Origin: Candidatus Stackebrandtia faecavium
GTDB taxonomy: Bacteria > Actinomycetota > Actinomycetes > Mycobacteriales > Micromonosporaceae
Reading direction: 5' to 3'
Length of the DNA: 64,000 nucleotides
NCBI GenBank assembly: GCA_019112895.1
Contig: DXIM01000143.1
Coordinates: 1-64,000 of the forward strand
In this document: positions 8,408-17,179 of the stretch, piece after piece
Layout of the letters: the number at the start of each line of letters is the position of its first letter
Numbering within the stretch: position 1 is the stretch's first letter
Program-made: the position numbers and the translations under genes
The notes under the pieces: model-generated
The model's database searches: none
What the model was told of the DNA's origin: nothing
Seen by the model: the letters and a program-made list of their open reading frames with translations, nothing else

Positions 8408-9535
8408 ATGTCCAGCGATGAGGCTCGGGAAAAAATCACAATCAAACAACGCGGAGTCGCGTTGTGGGAAGCACTCAAGAAGCATCCCGTCCGCAACGCG
8501 GTTATCAGTGGCGCGTGCGCGATCTTGGTAGTGACCGGTTTGGCCGTGATTCCGCAGTTGTCCGACGAGGAGATCCAGCTCGTTGACGATTATCTCGCTG
8601 CCTTGCAGCAAGGCGATGCCGAGGCGGCGATCGCAATCGCGGACGGTGGTGAGAAGGATCGCTCATATCTGTGTGAGGACGGCCATTGCGACCACGACGA
8701 CTCGTTCCTTATCGATGAAGCACTTCGGACAGACTGGGAATACGAGTCACCGGTATTGGGACACAAGACCGAGGATGGCACGCAATCGGTTACGCACGTG
8801 TCCACCACACTCAGTCACGGCGACCAGGAAGTCCTCAGCGGATTCAATGTCGTGCAGGAGCAGGACCAGATGTGGCTCCGGCAGCCGTATGCCATCGTCA
8901 ACATGGCGTCATTCGAGATCCAGCCGGTGTCGATGGATAACGCCACGCTTACAGTCGAGACGGCGCCCGACGAGTCCGAGTACTTCGTTTTCCCTGGGCC
9001 CCATCGGATGATGGCGGACTCGACAATGTACCGGCTTCCCAAGGGCGATACCGATGTGCTGTGGGCGACCGAAGCAGTCGCGCTCGATAACGATGCCCGG
9101 CCGAAGGTACAGCTCCGAAACAAGGCCCAGACAGCGGCCCAGCAGGGTTTCGAGAAGTACTTGGACGAGTGCGCGACCGAATCGACGATAACTCCCTCGG
9201 GGTGCCCTTTCGGCGCTCACGAAGGGCCTTCAGTCGAAACGTCGTCCGACAGATACGAGAACATCAAAAATGTGAAGTGGGAAATCACGACATACCCACA
9301 GTTGGAATTCACTCCCGCATACACCTACATCAACGCAAGGGACGCCGTCAGCACGATCGAACACACGACCACTGCACCCGGCTACGCCGTCATCACCGCA
9401 GACTCGGAGGATGGCTCCTTCGAGGCCGAATGCGAGATCCGGGCGGAAGCTGTCGAGGTCTCTGTCCCGGAACCGATGAAGTTCGAGTTCTCGTCGCGCA
9501 ATATCTATTACAGAGCGTGCGCGGAATACGAATAG
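8408..9535 (+). CDS. Membrane-anchored extracytoplasmic paralogue 8 (subtype B), unknown function
   Basis: LVDDYLAALQQGDAEAAIAIADGG, SFLIDEALRTDWEYES, VFPGPHRMM, LDECATESTITPSGCPFG, VKWEITTYP, EAECEIRAEAVEV...C. Confidence 0.85.
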   Translation: MSSDEAREKITIKQRGVALWEALKKHPVRNAVISGACAILVVTGLAVIPQLSDEEIQLVDDYLAALQQGDAEAAIAIADGGEKDRSYLCEDGHCDHDDSFLIDEALRTDWEYESPVLGHKTEDGTQSVTHVSTTLSHGDQEVLSGFNVVQEQDQMWLRQPYAIVNMASFEIQPVSMDNATLTVETAPDESEYFVFPGPHRMMADSTMYRLPKGDTDVLWATEAVALDNDARPKVQLRNKAQTAAQQGFEKYLDECATESTITPSGCPFGAHEGPSVETSSDRYENIKNVKWEITTYPQLEFTPAYTYINARDAVSTIEHTTTAPGYAVITADSEDGSFEAECEIRAEAVEVSVPEPMKFEFSSRNIYYRACAEYE

Positions 9536-9595
9536 GACCTCCCCGTGGGCGGGGATGCTGCCGCGTCCCGGCATTCCACGATCGCGGCCGCTAGG

Positions 9596-10339
9596 TCACC
9601 CGCCGGCGTCACGGTCGCGTTGCGCACGCACCGCCTCGGCTTGCGCGGCCGAGGCATCCGCCTGACGTTTCAGCGCCCGCGACTTGGACGCATACTCGTC
9701 GATGTAGTCCTGCCCGGACAGTTCCATAAGCGCGTACATGATCTCATCGGTGACGGCCCGCTCCACGACGCGTTCGTCGGCCATGCCCGTGTACCGGGAG
9801 AAGTCGATCGGCTCGCCGATCTTGATGCGGACCCGGCCGATGCTCGGCAAGCGCTTACCGATCGGTTGGAGCTCGCCGGTGTTCAACATCGCCACCGGGA
9901 TGACCGGAGTCTGCGATTTCAACGCCAAACGCGCCACCCCGGTCTTGCCGCGATACAGCTTGCCGTCAGGAGAACGCGTGCCCTCGGGGTAGATGCCGAA
10001 CAGCTCTCCCTCGCGCAGCACCCGCATACCCGTCTCCAACGCGGCGTGCGCGGACCTCCCTCCGGAGCGATCCACCGGGATCGCACCCACACCGGTGAAG
10101 AAAGTACGGCTGCCCCAGCCCTTGAGTCCCTTACCGGTGAAGTACTCAGACTTAGCGATGAAAACGATCTTGCGCCGCACCACCAACGGCAAGAAGATCG
10201 AATCGGAGAACGACACATGATTACTCGCCACTATCGCCGGGCCGTGCGCGGGAATATTCTCCAAGCCCTCGACCTTGGGTCGATAGATCATCCGAAGCCA
10301 CGGACCAACGACTACCCACTTCAGCGCGTTATACAGCAA
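9596..10339 (-). CDS. plsC: 1-acyl-sn-glycerol-3-phosphate acyltransferase family (PlsC-like)
   Basis: NHVSFSD (NHx4D) and PEGTRSPDGKLYRGKTGVARLA motifs. Confidence 0.85.
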   Translation of the reverse strand: MLYNALKWVVVGPWLRMIYRPKVEGLENIPAHGPAIVASNHVSFSDSIFLPLVVRRKIVFIAKSEYFTGKGLKGWGSRTFFTGVGAIPVDRSGGRSAHAALETGMRVLREGELFGIYPEGTRSPDGKLYRGKTGVARLALKSQTPVIPVAMLNTGELQPIGKRLPSIGRVRIKIGEPIDFSRYTGMADERVVERAVTDEIMYALMELSGQDYIDEYASKSRALKRQADASAAQAEAVRAQRDRDAGG

Positions 10340-10489
10340 AATGGTTCCCTAGTTCTTCCTGTCAATGGTGGTGACTAGAGACTACTCACGAACCATTCCG
10401 CGCTGAACCCCAGCAGGTACCGTGCTTATAACGAGTGTCCGTCCATGCAAAGATTCTCAAGGTATCGATGACGAAAGAGGTGCGCGCTG

Positions 10490-11263
10490 GTGTCCGTCAT
10501 GAAAGGCGCTGAGCCCATCCATTTGGACGCCGGTCCAGACGCTCCGGCCTCCATCGTGTTCTGTCACGGTTTCACCGGTACACCGGCCTCGATCCGCCCC
10601 TGGGCCGAATACCTGCACGAGTGCGGTTACCACGTCGCCGCCCCCCGACTGCCCGGGCATGGAACCCGCTGGCAGGACATGGCAAAGACCCGCTGGCCCG
10701 ACTGGTACGGCGAGCTCGAACGCACGGTCGACGCCGCATTGAACCGCGGTAAGCCGGTGTTCGTGTGCGGCCATTCCATGGGCGGCACCCTGGTCCTGCG
10801 CCTAGCCGAGGAACGCAACGACGAACTCGCGGGCCTCGTCGCGTGCAACCCGTCCCTGTTCGATGCCCGCCCGACAGTGAACTACCTGGTTCCGTTTATT
10901 CACCCGTTCGTGCGTACCGTGCCGGGGATCGGTAGCGACATCGCCAAACCAGGAGGGATCGAAACCAGCTATTCGAAGGTGCCGCTGGCCGCTTTGAACT
11001 CCCTGCGCGTGCTCTGGAAACTCGTCCGTAAGGACCTTCACAAGATCACGCTGCCGGTCCGGGTTTTTCATAGTGCCGTCGACCACGTCGTGGACACGGT
11101 CAACACGCAGATGTTGCTGAAGGGCATACGCTCCAAGGATGTCGCCGACCACGTTCTGCCGCGTAGCTATCATGTGGCCCCATTGGACTACGACGCCCAA
11201 CAGCTGTGCGAAGGCACAGCCGAATTCGTGGCGGAGCGACTGACTGTGCTGCAGGGGACATAA
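10490..11263 (+). CDS. Alpha/beta hydrolase (carboxylesterase/monoacylglycerol lipase type)
   Basis: HGFTGTPASIRPWAEYL, GHSMGG nucleophile elbow, C-terminal SYHVAPLDYD. Confidence 0.85.
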   Translation: MSVMKGAEPIHLDAGPDAPASIVFCHGFTGTPASIRPWAEYLHECGYHVAAPRLPGHGTRWQDMAKTRWPDWYGELERTVDAALNRGKPVFVCGHSMGGTLVLRLAEERNDELAGLVACNPSLFDARPTVNYLVPFIHPFVRTVPGIGSDIAKPGGIETSYSKVPLAALNSLRVLWKLVRKDLHKITLPVRVFHSAVDHVVDTVNTQMLLKGIRSKDVADHVLPRSYHVAPLDYDAQQLCEGTAEFVAERLTVLQGT

Positions 11264-11826
11264 TGAGCAACCCGCATGACGACGACTCTGACCGTGATCC
11301 ACCCGATTACGGCAGCACCGAAGACCCCTCCGCCCATGACGAGGTACCCGACGAGCCTCGCGAACTAGATCCCGAGGAAGTCGATAAGCGTTTCGCTGAA
11401 CTCATAGCCCACTTCCACGACGCGGCCACCCCCGAGCTCGAAGACGGCGACACTACGCCCGAACCCGAGAACGACCCGCCCCCGCTCACTCCTTCGGCCC
11501 CCAAAGAGGATGACCGCACCCTTTTGGACCTGTGGGACGAGCCGCTGCCCGAAGACCCCGACGACCCGGAAGAGAACTACGTTCCGCCGCCTCCCCCGCC
11601 AGTCCCCCGTCCATCCGCGCCGGCCGTCATTGGTGTGCTGTTGGTGCTGGGCGGTTTGGCTCTCATCGTGTCCCCGATGCTGTTGAACACGACGGACACG
11701 ATCGGGCGTCTGGGCGGTATTGCCGCGCTACTGGGCGGTGCCTGGATGCTCGTATGGCGTCTCCGCCCCGAACCGGACGAAGACGATGACGACTACGGCA
11801 GCGACGATAACGGCGCGATCGTCTAG
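11263..11826 (+). CDS. Acidic protein with two C-terminal TM helices, unknown function
   Basis: TAATG overlap with upstream CDS; Asp/Glu/Pro-rich N-terminus; hydrophobic C-terminal pair. Confidence 0.7.
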   Translation: MSNPHDDDSDRDPPDYGSTEDPSAHDEVPDEPRELDPEEVDKRFAELIAHFHDAATPELEDGDTTPEPENDPPPLTPSAPKEDDRTLLDLWDEPLPEDPDDPEENYVPPPPPPVPRPSAPAVIGVLLVLGGLALIVSPMLLNTTDTIGRLGGIAALLGGAWMLVWRLRPEPDEDDDDYGSDDNGAIV

Positions 11827-11831
11827 CACCG

Positions 11832-12461
11832 TCACACGGCTTTGTCTGCCTGCAGCCAATCGATGATCGCGTCCAGCGGCGCCTGCCAGCCGGCGTCGGT
11901 CATGAAGTCGTGGCCGATGCCGGAAAACAGCAACGGCTCCGAGCCATACGCGGCCGCCACCGCATCGAGCCGTTTCTCCGGGGCCTTGCGATCGTCCGGG
12001 CAACCGGCGACGAGGATCGGTGGATCACCGGCGGGCCTGCCGACCGAGGCTTTGACGCCTCGCGGGGCCACCAGCACCGCGGCGGCGGCGGGATAACGCA
12101 GCAGCGCGTGTACGACATACATCGCGCCGAATCCGTGTCCGATGAGAATGGATCGACGCGGCAGTCGAGACGCCGCCTGCACCACGTCATGTGTTCTGCC
12201 TGCGGTGCCCCCACCGGCCTTCGGGGTCGCGCCCTGACCGCGCACGCTCACCGCATGCGCTTCGTGACCGCGCGAAGCCAGGTGCCCCAGCCAGGTCTGC
12301 GTGAAGGCGTTCGCACCGCGGTCGTCGCCGGCCACGCACAACACGGGCGGAGCGGTGGCGTCGTACTCCGGCATCACTGACGTCACTTCGCGAACGACAG
12401 CCGGAACCTGTACCGATTCATACCGCCGCTGCCACGCCTCAACGCTCACTTCAGGCACCAT
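11832..12461 (-). CDS. Alpha/beta hydrolase-fold protein
   Basis: VLCVAGDDRGANAF, LIGHGFGAMYVVHALLRYPAAAAVLVAPRG. Confidence 0.65.
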   Translation of the reverse strand: MVPEVSVEAWQRRYESVQVPAVVREVTSVMPEYDATAPPVLCVAGDDRGANAFTQTWLGHLASRGHEAHAVSVRGQGATPKAGGGTAGRTHDVVQAASRLPRRSILIGHGFGAMYVVHALLRYPAAAAVLVAPRGVKASVGRPAGDPPILVAGCPDDRKAPEKRLDAVAAAYGSEPLLFSGIGHDFMTDAGWQAPLDAIIDWLQADKAV

Positions 12462-13809
12462 CCGATTCTTTGTCCAAAGTATTAATGATCCGGGCCAGTG
12501 ATTCCACGTAACGGCCGTGGTTCACTTCGAAGCGGTGGCGAGGGCTGTCGTTCATGTCGCCGGCATACTTCGTGTCGGCTTCCGTCACCACTTGCGCTCG
12601 GAATTCCTTCGCGCGTTGCGGATCGTTAGCTCGGGTGCGCAGCCACTTCGCGATCGCGACTGTCTGCCAATGCACGAGCGGGAAGATGCCGACGTCGGCC
12701 TCCAGCAGCCCCGCGACGAACAGCGTTTCCGAACTCGGCGAGAACATGTGCGCGAACAGCCGCGGGGTCGGGTCTCCACCGCTGGCGCCCAACAGTTCCG
12801 GGTCACAGAAGTCGAACCGCGGATGGTATCCCGTCGCCATGATGACGACATCGGGTGTGCACGAGGTTCCGTCAGTGAAATGCACGTGGCGGCCGTCAAA
12901 CCGTTCAATATCCGGTTTCGGCGCGATGGCTCCGTGCCCGATGTGGTGCAGGATGTGGCTGTTGACGATCGGGTGCGACTGGTCGATGCGGTGGTCCGGC
13001 GCCGGTAGCCCGAACCGAGTCGGATCGCCGCCGAGCCGCTTCACCAGGTATTCCCGGAACTTACGGCGAAACATTGCCGGTACCCACGACATCCGGTGTG
13101 CGAGCTGGTCGGCGGGGTGCCCCAACATGTATTTGGGGATGTACCAGTAGCCGCGCCGGGTGGAGTGCCAGCACTTCTCGGCAGTGACCGCGGCCTCGCA
13201 GGCAAGGTCGCAGCCGGAGTTCCCGGCACCGACGACGAGAACACTGCGTCCCCGAAGCTGGCTGGAGTCATTGTACGACAAAGAATGCATGATTTCGCCG
13301 CGGAAAGTCTCCTGGCCGGGGTACTCGGGCAGGAACGGGTCCCAGTTATGGCCGTTGGCGATAACGACCGCGGCGTACCGCAGCCGCCTGCCCGCGCTGC
13401 CGGAGGTCGGTTTCACGGTCACATCGATCCTGCCGCCGTCGGCGGTCTCGATGCGCTCGATTTCGCTGCCGTACCAGACGTGTTCGCGCAGGTCGAAATG
13501 GTCGGCGTAACTTTCGAGGTATCGCAGTACCTGGCTGTGATGCGGATAGTCGGGCCAGTCGTCGGGCATCGGGTAGTCAGGGAATTCTGTCTGCTGCCTC
13601 GACGACACCAGGTAGGTGTTGGCGTAAGTGGGCGTCCGTCGTTTCGAAATGTTCCATGCGCCGCCCAGGGATGTGTCCTTTTCGTAGCAGTCCACATCAA
13701 ACCCCATTTCGCGCAGGTTCTTGACAGCCACTAGGCCCGACATTCCGGCGCCGATGACGCACACGGCGTCGCCCCGGTCATACGCGGCATCTCCGCCGTA
13801 CTCTGACAT
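12451..13809 (-). CDS. Flavin-containing monooxygenase (FMO/BVMO-like)
   Basis: VCVIGAGMSGLVAVKNL, VLVVGAGNSGCDLACEAA, ATGYHPRF. Confidence 0.85.
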   Translation of the reverse strand: MSEYGGDAAYDRGDAVCVIGAGMSGLVAVKNLREMGFDVDCYEKDTSLGGAWNISKRRTPTYANTYLVSSRQQTEFPDYPMPDDWPDYPHHSQVLRYLESYADHFDLREHVWYGSEIERIETADGGRIDVTVKPTSGSAGRRLRYAAVVIANGHNWDPFLPEYPGQETFRGEIMHSLSYNDSSQLRGRSVLVVGAGNSGCDLACEAAVTAEKCWHSTRRGYWYIPKYMLGHPADQLAHRMSWVPAMFRRKFREYLVKRLGGDPTRFGLPAPDHRIDQSHPIVNSHILHHIGHGAIAPKPDIERFDGRHVHFTDGTSCTPDVVIMATGYHPRFDFCDPELLGASGGDPTPRLFAHMFSPSSETLFVAGLLEADVGIFPLVHWQTVAIAKWLRTRANDPQRAKEFRAQVVTEADTKYAGDMNDSPRHRFEVNHGRYVESLARIINTLDKESDGA

Positions 13810-14164
13810 GGCCTAGCCTTCCAACCAAAGCGCAACAATCCAACGCGCCGCAGCGTACCGCTTCGTGAATAGGCACGCTAGGCCCGCTGCAGCCTGCCAA
13901 CGGCGCCAATGGGGCCGCGCCAACGAATGCGGCATCACCGACATTTCCAAATAATGTGGACTCGAGTGCATGACATTCGTCGACTGCCTGGCGATCCACC
14001 GACTCGCGACGCACCGGCCGGCCATTTGAGTCACTGACCCACCGGAGCTGAGCATCCCCTAGGACTCAGTTTGGGAACAATACGAAAACAAGTCACTGTG
14101 GACTAATTTCCGATGGCTGTCCCCGCGTCGAAAACACCTCGCCCGCCCCGAGCGGAATAGGGCA

Positions 14165-14689
14165 ATGGGGGCGATTATCGTACGAAAGCCACACCGAGAA
14201 AGGCCAGCCTTGATCAAACACCTTACGTCGAGCATGTTCGTGTTCCACCGCGACCACGGGGTGTGGCGCACCGGCTTGATCCACCACCCATTCTTGAAAG
14301 CCTGGATCCAGCCGGGCGGCCATGTCGACCCCGACGAGAATCCGGCCCAGGCCGCCGCACGTGAGGCCCGCGAGGAAACCGGGCTACACGACATCGAGCC
14401 GGTCAGCCTGATTGGAGAGCTGGAGCACCACGACGGAATCGCCCACATGCCGATGCCGGCCTGGATCGTCGAGCACGAGATCGGCGGCGATAATCACGTC
14501 GCCGAACCGCATATTCACGTCGACTTCAAGTATGTCGGAATAACGCGAAGCGGTCGGCAACGCACCACCCCCGACCATCCGTTCCGGTGGTTCGACCGAG
14601 GCGAGTTGAAGAGTGCGGAAACCCTGGATGACATCCGGGCGTTGACGTCGACCTTGTTCGATTTCCTGGAGAGCGACTCGCCGGGCTGA
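14165..14689 (+). CDS. NUDIX hydrolase
   Basis: GGHVDPDENPAQAAAREAREETGL Nudix box. Confidence 0.85.
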   Translation: MGAIIVRKPHRERPALIKHLTSSMFVFHRDHGVWRTGLIHHPFLKAWIQPGGHVDPDENPAQAAAREAREETGLHDIEPVSLIGELEHHDGIAHMPMPAWIVEHEIGGDNHVAEPHIHVDFKYVGITRSGRQRTTPDHPFRWFDRGELKSAETLDDIRALTSTLFDFLESDSPG

Positions 14690-14795
14690 CGCCGTCACTC
14701 AACGTCCATAGTGCCGGTGAGTTACCACACAGTATGGATCCGACTACGCGGTCGGACCTTGTTCATCACGCTCCGAATCGCTATCGTCGGCCTCC

Positions 14796-15416
14796 GTGAC
14801 CATTCCCTTCCTCACCGGACTCCTGTTCGGACTCGGGTTGATCATTCCCATCGGTGCCCAAAACGTCTTCGTCTTCAGCCAAGGCCTTGCGGTCGGAATG
14901 CCCCGTGCCCTCTGGGCGGTCCTTGCGGCGGCCTGCTGCGACAGCCTGCTCATCGTCGCCGGCGCCGCTGGTGCGGCGAGCCTTCTGCAGACCGTGCCCG
15001 GCCTACAGGCCGGCCTGCTGGCCGGTGGCGCAGTCTTCCTGACCTACCTTGGCGTCAAGCAGGTCCGCTCCAAGATGCCCGAGGGTGAGGCCGAAGTGGC
15101 CGGAGCCGCCTCCGGATCGCAGGTACTGCGTCGCACCATCTCCGCATCCCTGTTGAACCCGCATGCGATCGTCGACACCGTAGGAGTCCTGGGAGCCGCG
15201 ATCGCGACTCAAAGCGTGACCGGCCGAACCGCTTTCGCGGCCGGCACGATCTCCGCATCCTGGCTGTGGTTTCTCGTCCTGGCGATCTGCGCCACGGCTT
15301 TGCGGGGAGTCCTCACCGCGCGCCGGCGCGTATGGTTCGACCGCATATCTGGGGTGATCCTTTGCGCCTTCGCCGTGGGAATGGCGGTGCAGTTCTACCT
15401 GACACTAGCGACCTGA
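14796..15416 (+). CDS. LysE/ArgO-family amino acid exporter
   Basis: GLIIPIGAQNVFVFSQG, FLTYLGVKQVRS, SLLNPHAIVDTVGVLG. Confidence 0.85.
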   Translation: MTIPFLTGLLFGLGLIIPIGAQNVFVFSQGLAVGMPRALWAVLAAACCDSLLIVAGAAGAASLLQTVPGLQAGLLAGGAVFLTYLGVKQVRSKMPEGEAEVAGAASGSQVLRRTISASLLNPHAIVDTVGVLGAAIATQSVTGRTAFAAGTISASWLWFLVLAICATALRGVLTARRRVWFDRISGVILCAFAVGMAVQFYLTLAT

Positions 15417-15536
15417 CCCGGGCACGCACTCCGCCCCCGCACCAATCCGGGCACTGGCGACTGGCCCTCAAACTTCCCCGAACGTGTCCGGGATTTCGGG
15501 TGGAATGTCCCGAGTCATGCTGCCCCTCGACCACGG

Positions 15537-15564
15537 TAGTACGTAAAATCGAATTAACGTACTA
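15537..15564. promoter_or_regulatory. Inverted-repeat operator candidate upstream of HTH regulator/M23 peptidase unit
   Basis: TAGTACGT-N12-ACGTACTA perfect 8-bp arms (11-bp arms with one mismatch) ending 8 nt before the ATG at 15573. Confidence 0.6.
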
Positions 15565-15572
15565 TCGACGTC

Positions 15573-16103
15573 ATGCACGACGCACACACGCTACGAGAAG
15601 AAGTGCGGGCGCTGGCCGAACGAGTCGCCGCCCTGGAGCAGACCTCGATCCGCTCCGCGGAACAGGCACCCTCGTTCCCCACCGAGGACGACGATAAGTT
15701 TTGGGCGTTGACCGGCCTACGTTCGCGTTTGGCTCAGCTGCCCCCGCCATCCGGTGAGGTAATGCTGGTCGGCTCCTTGACGCTGCCGGATGGAGCCCCA
15801 GTCTCGTGGCAGCAGAGCGCGGAAACCGCCGGAATGCTTGATACCGACTGGTCGGACCAGGCGGCAGCCTTCACCGCGCTCGGGCACCCTGTGCGGCTCG
15901 AACTGTTGCGGCACATCCTGTCTGGCACACACGCAACGGCAGATCTGGCGGCGATCGAGTCCCTCGGCACCACCGGGCAATTGCACCATCATCTTCGACA
16001 ACTGGTCGCCGCTGGGTGGGTGCGTCAAAGCGGACGCGGAAGTTACGAAGTTCCCGCTACCAGGGTCGTTCCGCTGCTGGCTTGCTTGGTGGGTGCGCAA
16101 TGA
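15573..16103 (+). CDS. ArsR-like winged-helix transcriptional regulator
   Basis: FTALGHPVRLELLRHILSGTHATADLAAIESLGTTGQLHHHLRQLVAAGWV. Confidence 0.75.
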   Translation: MHDAHTLREEVRALAERVAALEQTSIRSAEQAPSFPTEDDDKFWALTGLRSRLAQLPPPSGEVMLVGSLTLPDGAPVSWQQSAETAGMLDTDWSDQAAAFTALGHPVRLELLRHILSGTHATADLAAIESLGTTGQLHHHLRQLVAAGWVRQSGRGSYEVPATRVVPLLACLVGAQ

Positions 16104-16972
16104 TGAAACATGCGATCGTGACGCTGTATCGGCTGCGTTTTCCTGCGGGCTACATCGCGGTGGCGATCCTAATCGCCAACGCGATCGTGGGTGCGTCACT
16201 CACCGGCGACGGCGTGCGCCAGGTCCGATTGTTCCTTGTATTCGCGGCAATCGCCGTGGCAATCCTTTGTGTCCTTCTGAGTTTCATTGTTCCGCGCTGG
16301 CTGCCAGCGCCGTCACCACGTACCGTCGCGGCGCCGGTGGAGGCTCGGTGGCTGGGTCTCAACAGTCCCGCATCGAAGGTTCCAAGCCACGGCGTGCGGG
16401 CCTACGGGCAGGCGTACGCCATCGACATCGTCCACGACCCCCTCGACACCGCGCGTCCCGCGTTCGGTGGCCGAATGATGCGCGGCGTACACGAGTATCC
16501 GGCGTTCGGGCAACCGGTCTTCGCCATGATCGACGGCACCGTCGTGCGTGCCTCGGGCTGGCGTCGTGATCACCGTGCACGCTCGAACGCTCTCGGTCTC
16601 ATCTACCTCATGGTGGAAGGAATGTTCCGGGAGATCGGTGGCCCCGCTTTCATCATCGGCAATCATGTGACCATCCGCAGTGATGACGGTATTTACGCCA
16701 CTGTCGCCCATCTACAGCGAGGCTCACTGACCGTATCCACAGGCGACCGAATCACCGCCGGAATGCAAATTGGGCGGTGCGGAAACTCGGGCAACAGCAG
16801 CGAACCGCACGTACATGCGCAACTCATGGACACCGGTTCCTTCTGGACCGCGCAGGGAATCCCCATGGCTTTCGCCGCGATCACGATTGGTGACGACCCA
16901 CGCCCCGTAGATGGTCTGCCCGAAAACGAACAGCACATGACAGCCCGCATCTCTACGCAGCCAACGTCGTGA
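16100..16972 (+). CDS. M23-family (LytM-type) metallopeptidase, membrane anchored
   Basis: ATGA overlap with regulator; TM helices; NHVTIRSDDGIYATVAHLQRGSLTVSTGDRITAGMQIGRCGNSGNSSEPHVHAQL. Confidence 0.82.
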   Translation: MMKHAIVTLYRLRFPAGYIAVAILIANAIVGASLTGDGVRQVRLFLVFAAIAVAILCVLLSFIVPRWLPAPSPRTVAAPVEARWLGLNSPASKVPSHGVRAYGQAYAIDIVHDPLDTARPAFGGRMMRGVHEYPAFGQPVFAMIDGTVVRASGWRRDHRARSNALGLIYLMVEGMFREIGGPAFIIGNHVTIRSDDGIYATVAHLQRGSLTVSTGDRITAGMQIGRCGNSGNSSEPHVHAQLMDTGSFWTAQGIPMAFAAITIGDDPRPVDGLPENEQHMTARISTQPTS

Positions 16973-17179
16973 GCGTGGTCGTGCGGCGCACGCCTCGCGC
17001 ACGCCCCCAATAAGTTACGGAATCCGATAGGCGGTGTCCGACTCAATGAGGGCGTGGGAAGCCGGGCCGGCCGCGCCGTCACCGCCCCGACCAGAAGCGC
17101 GCGACCGGGCTATATGGCCAGCGCGTCACCACACATGCCACATGCCCTGCCCGGCGAAATCCCTAGGCCGAGGTGCCGC

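Noticed and set aside
9545-10378. 277-aa + strand ORF following the paralogue array
   Set aside because: Antisense to plsC, which has clear catalytic motifs; not a ninth array member.
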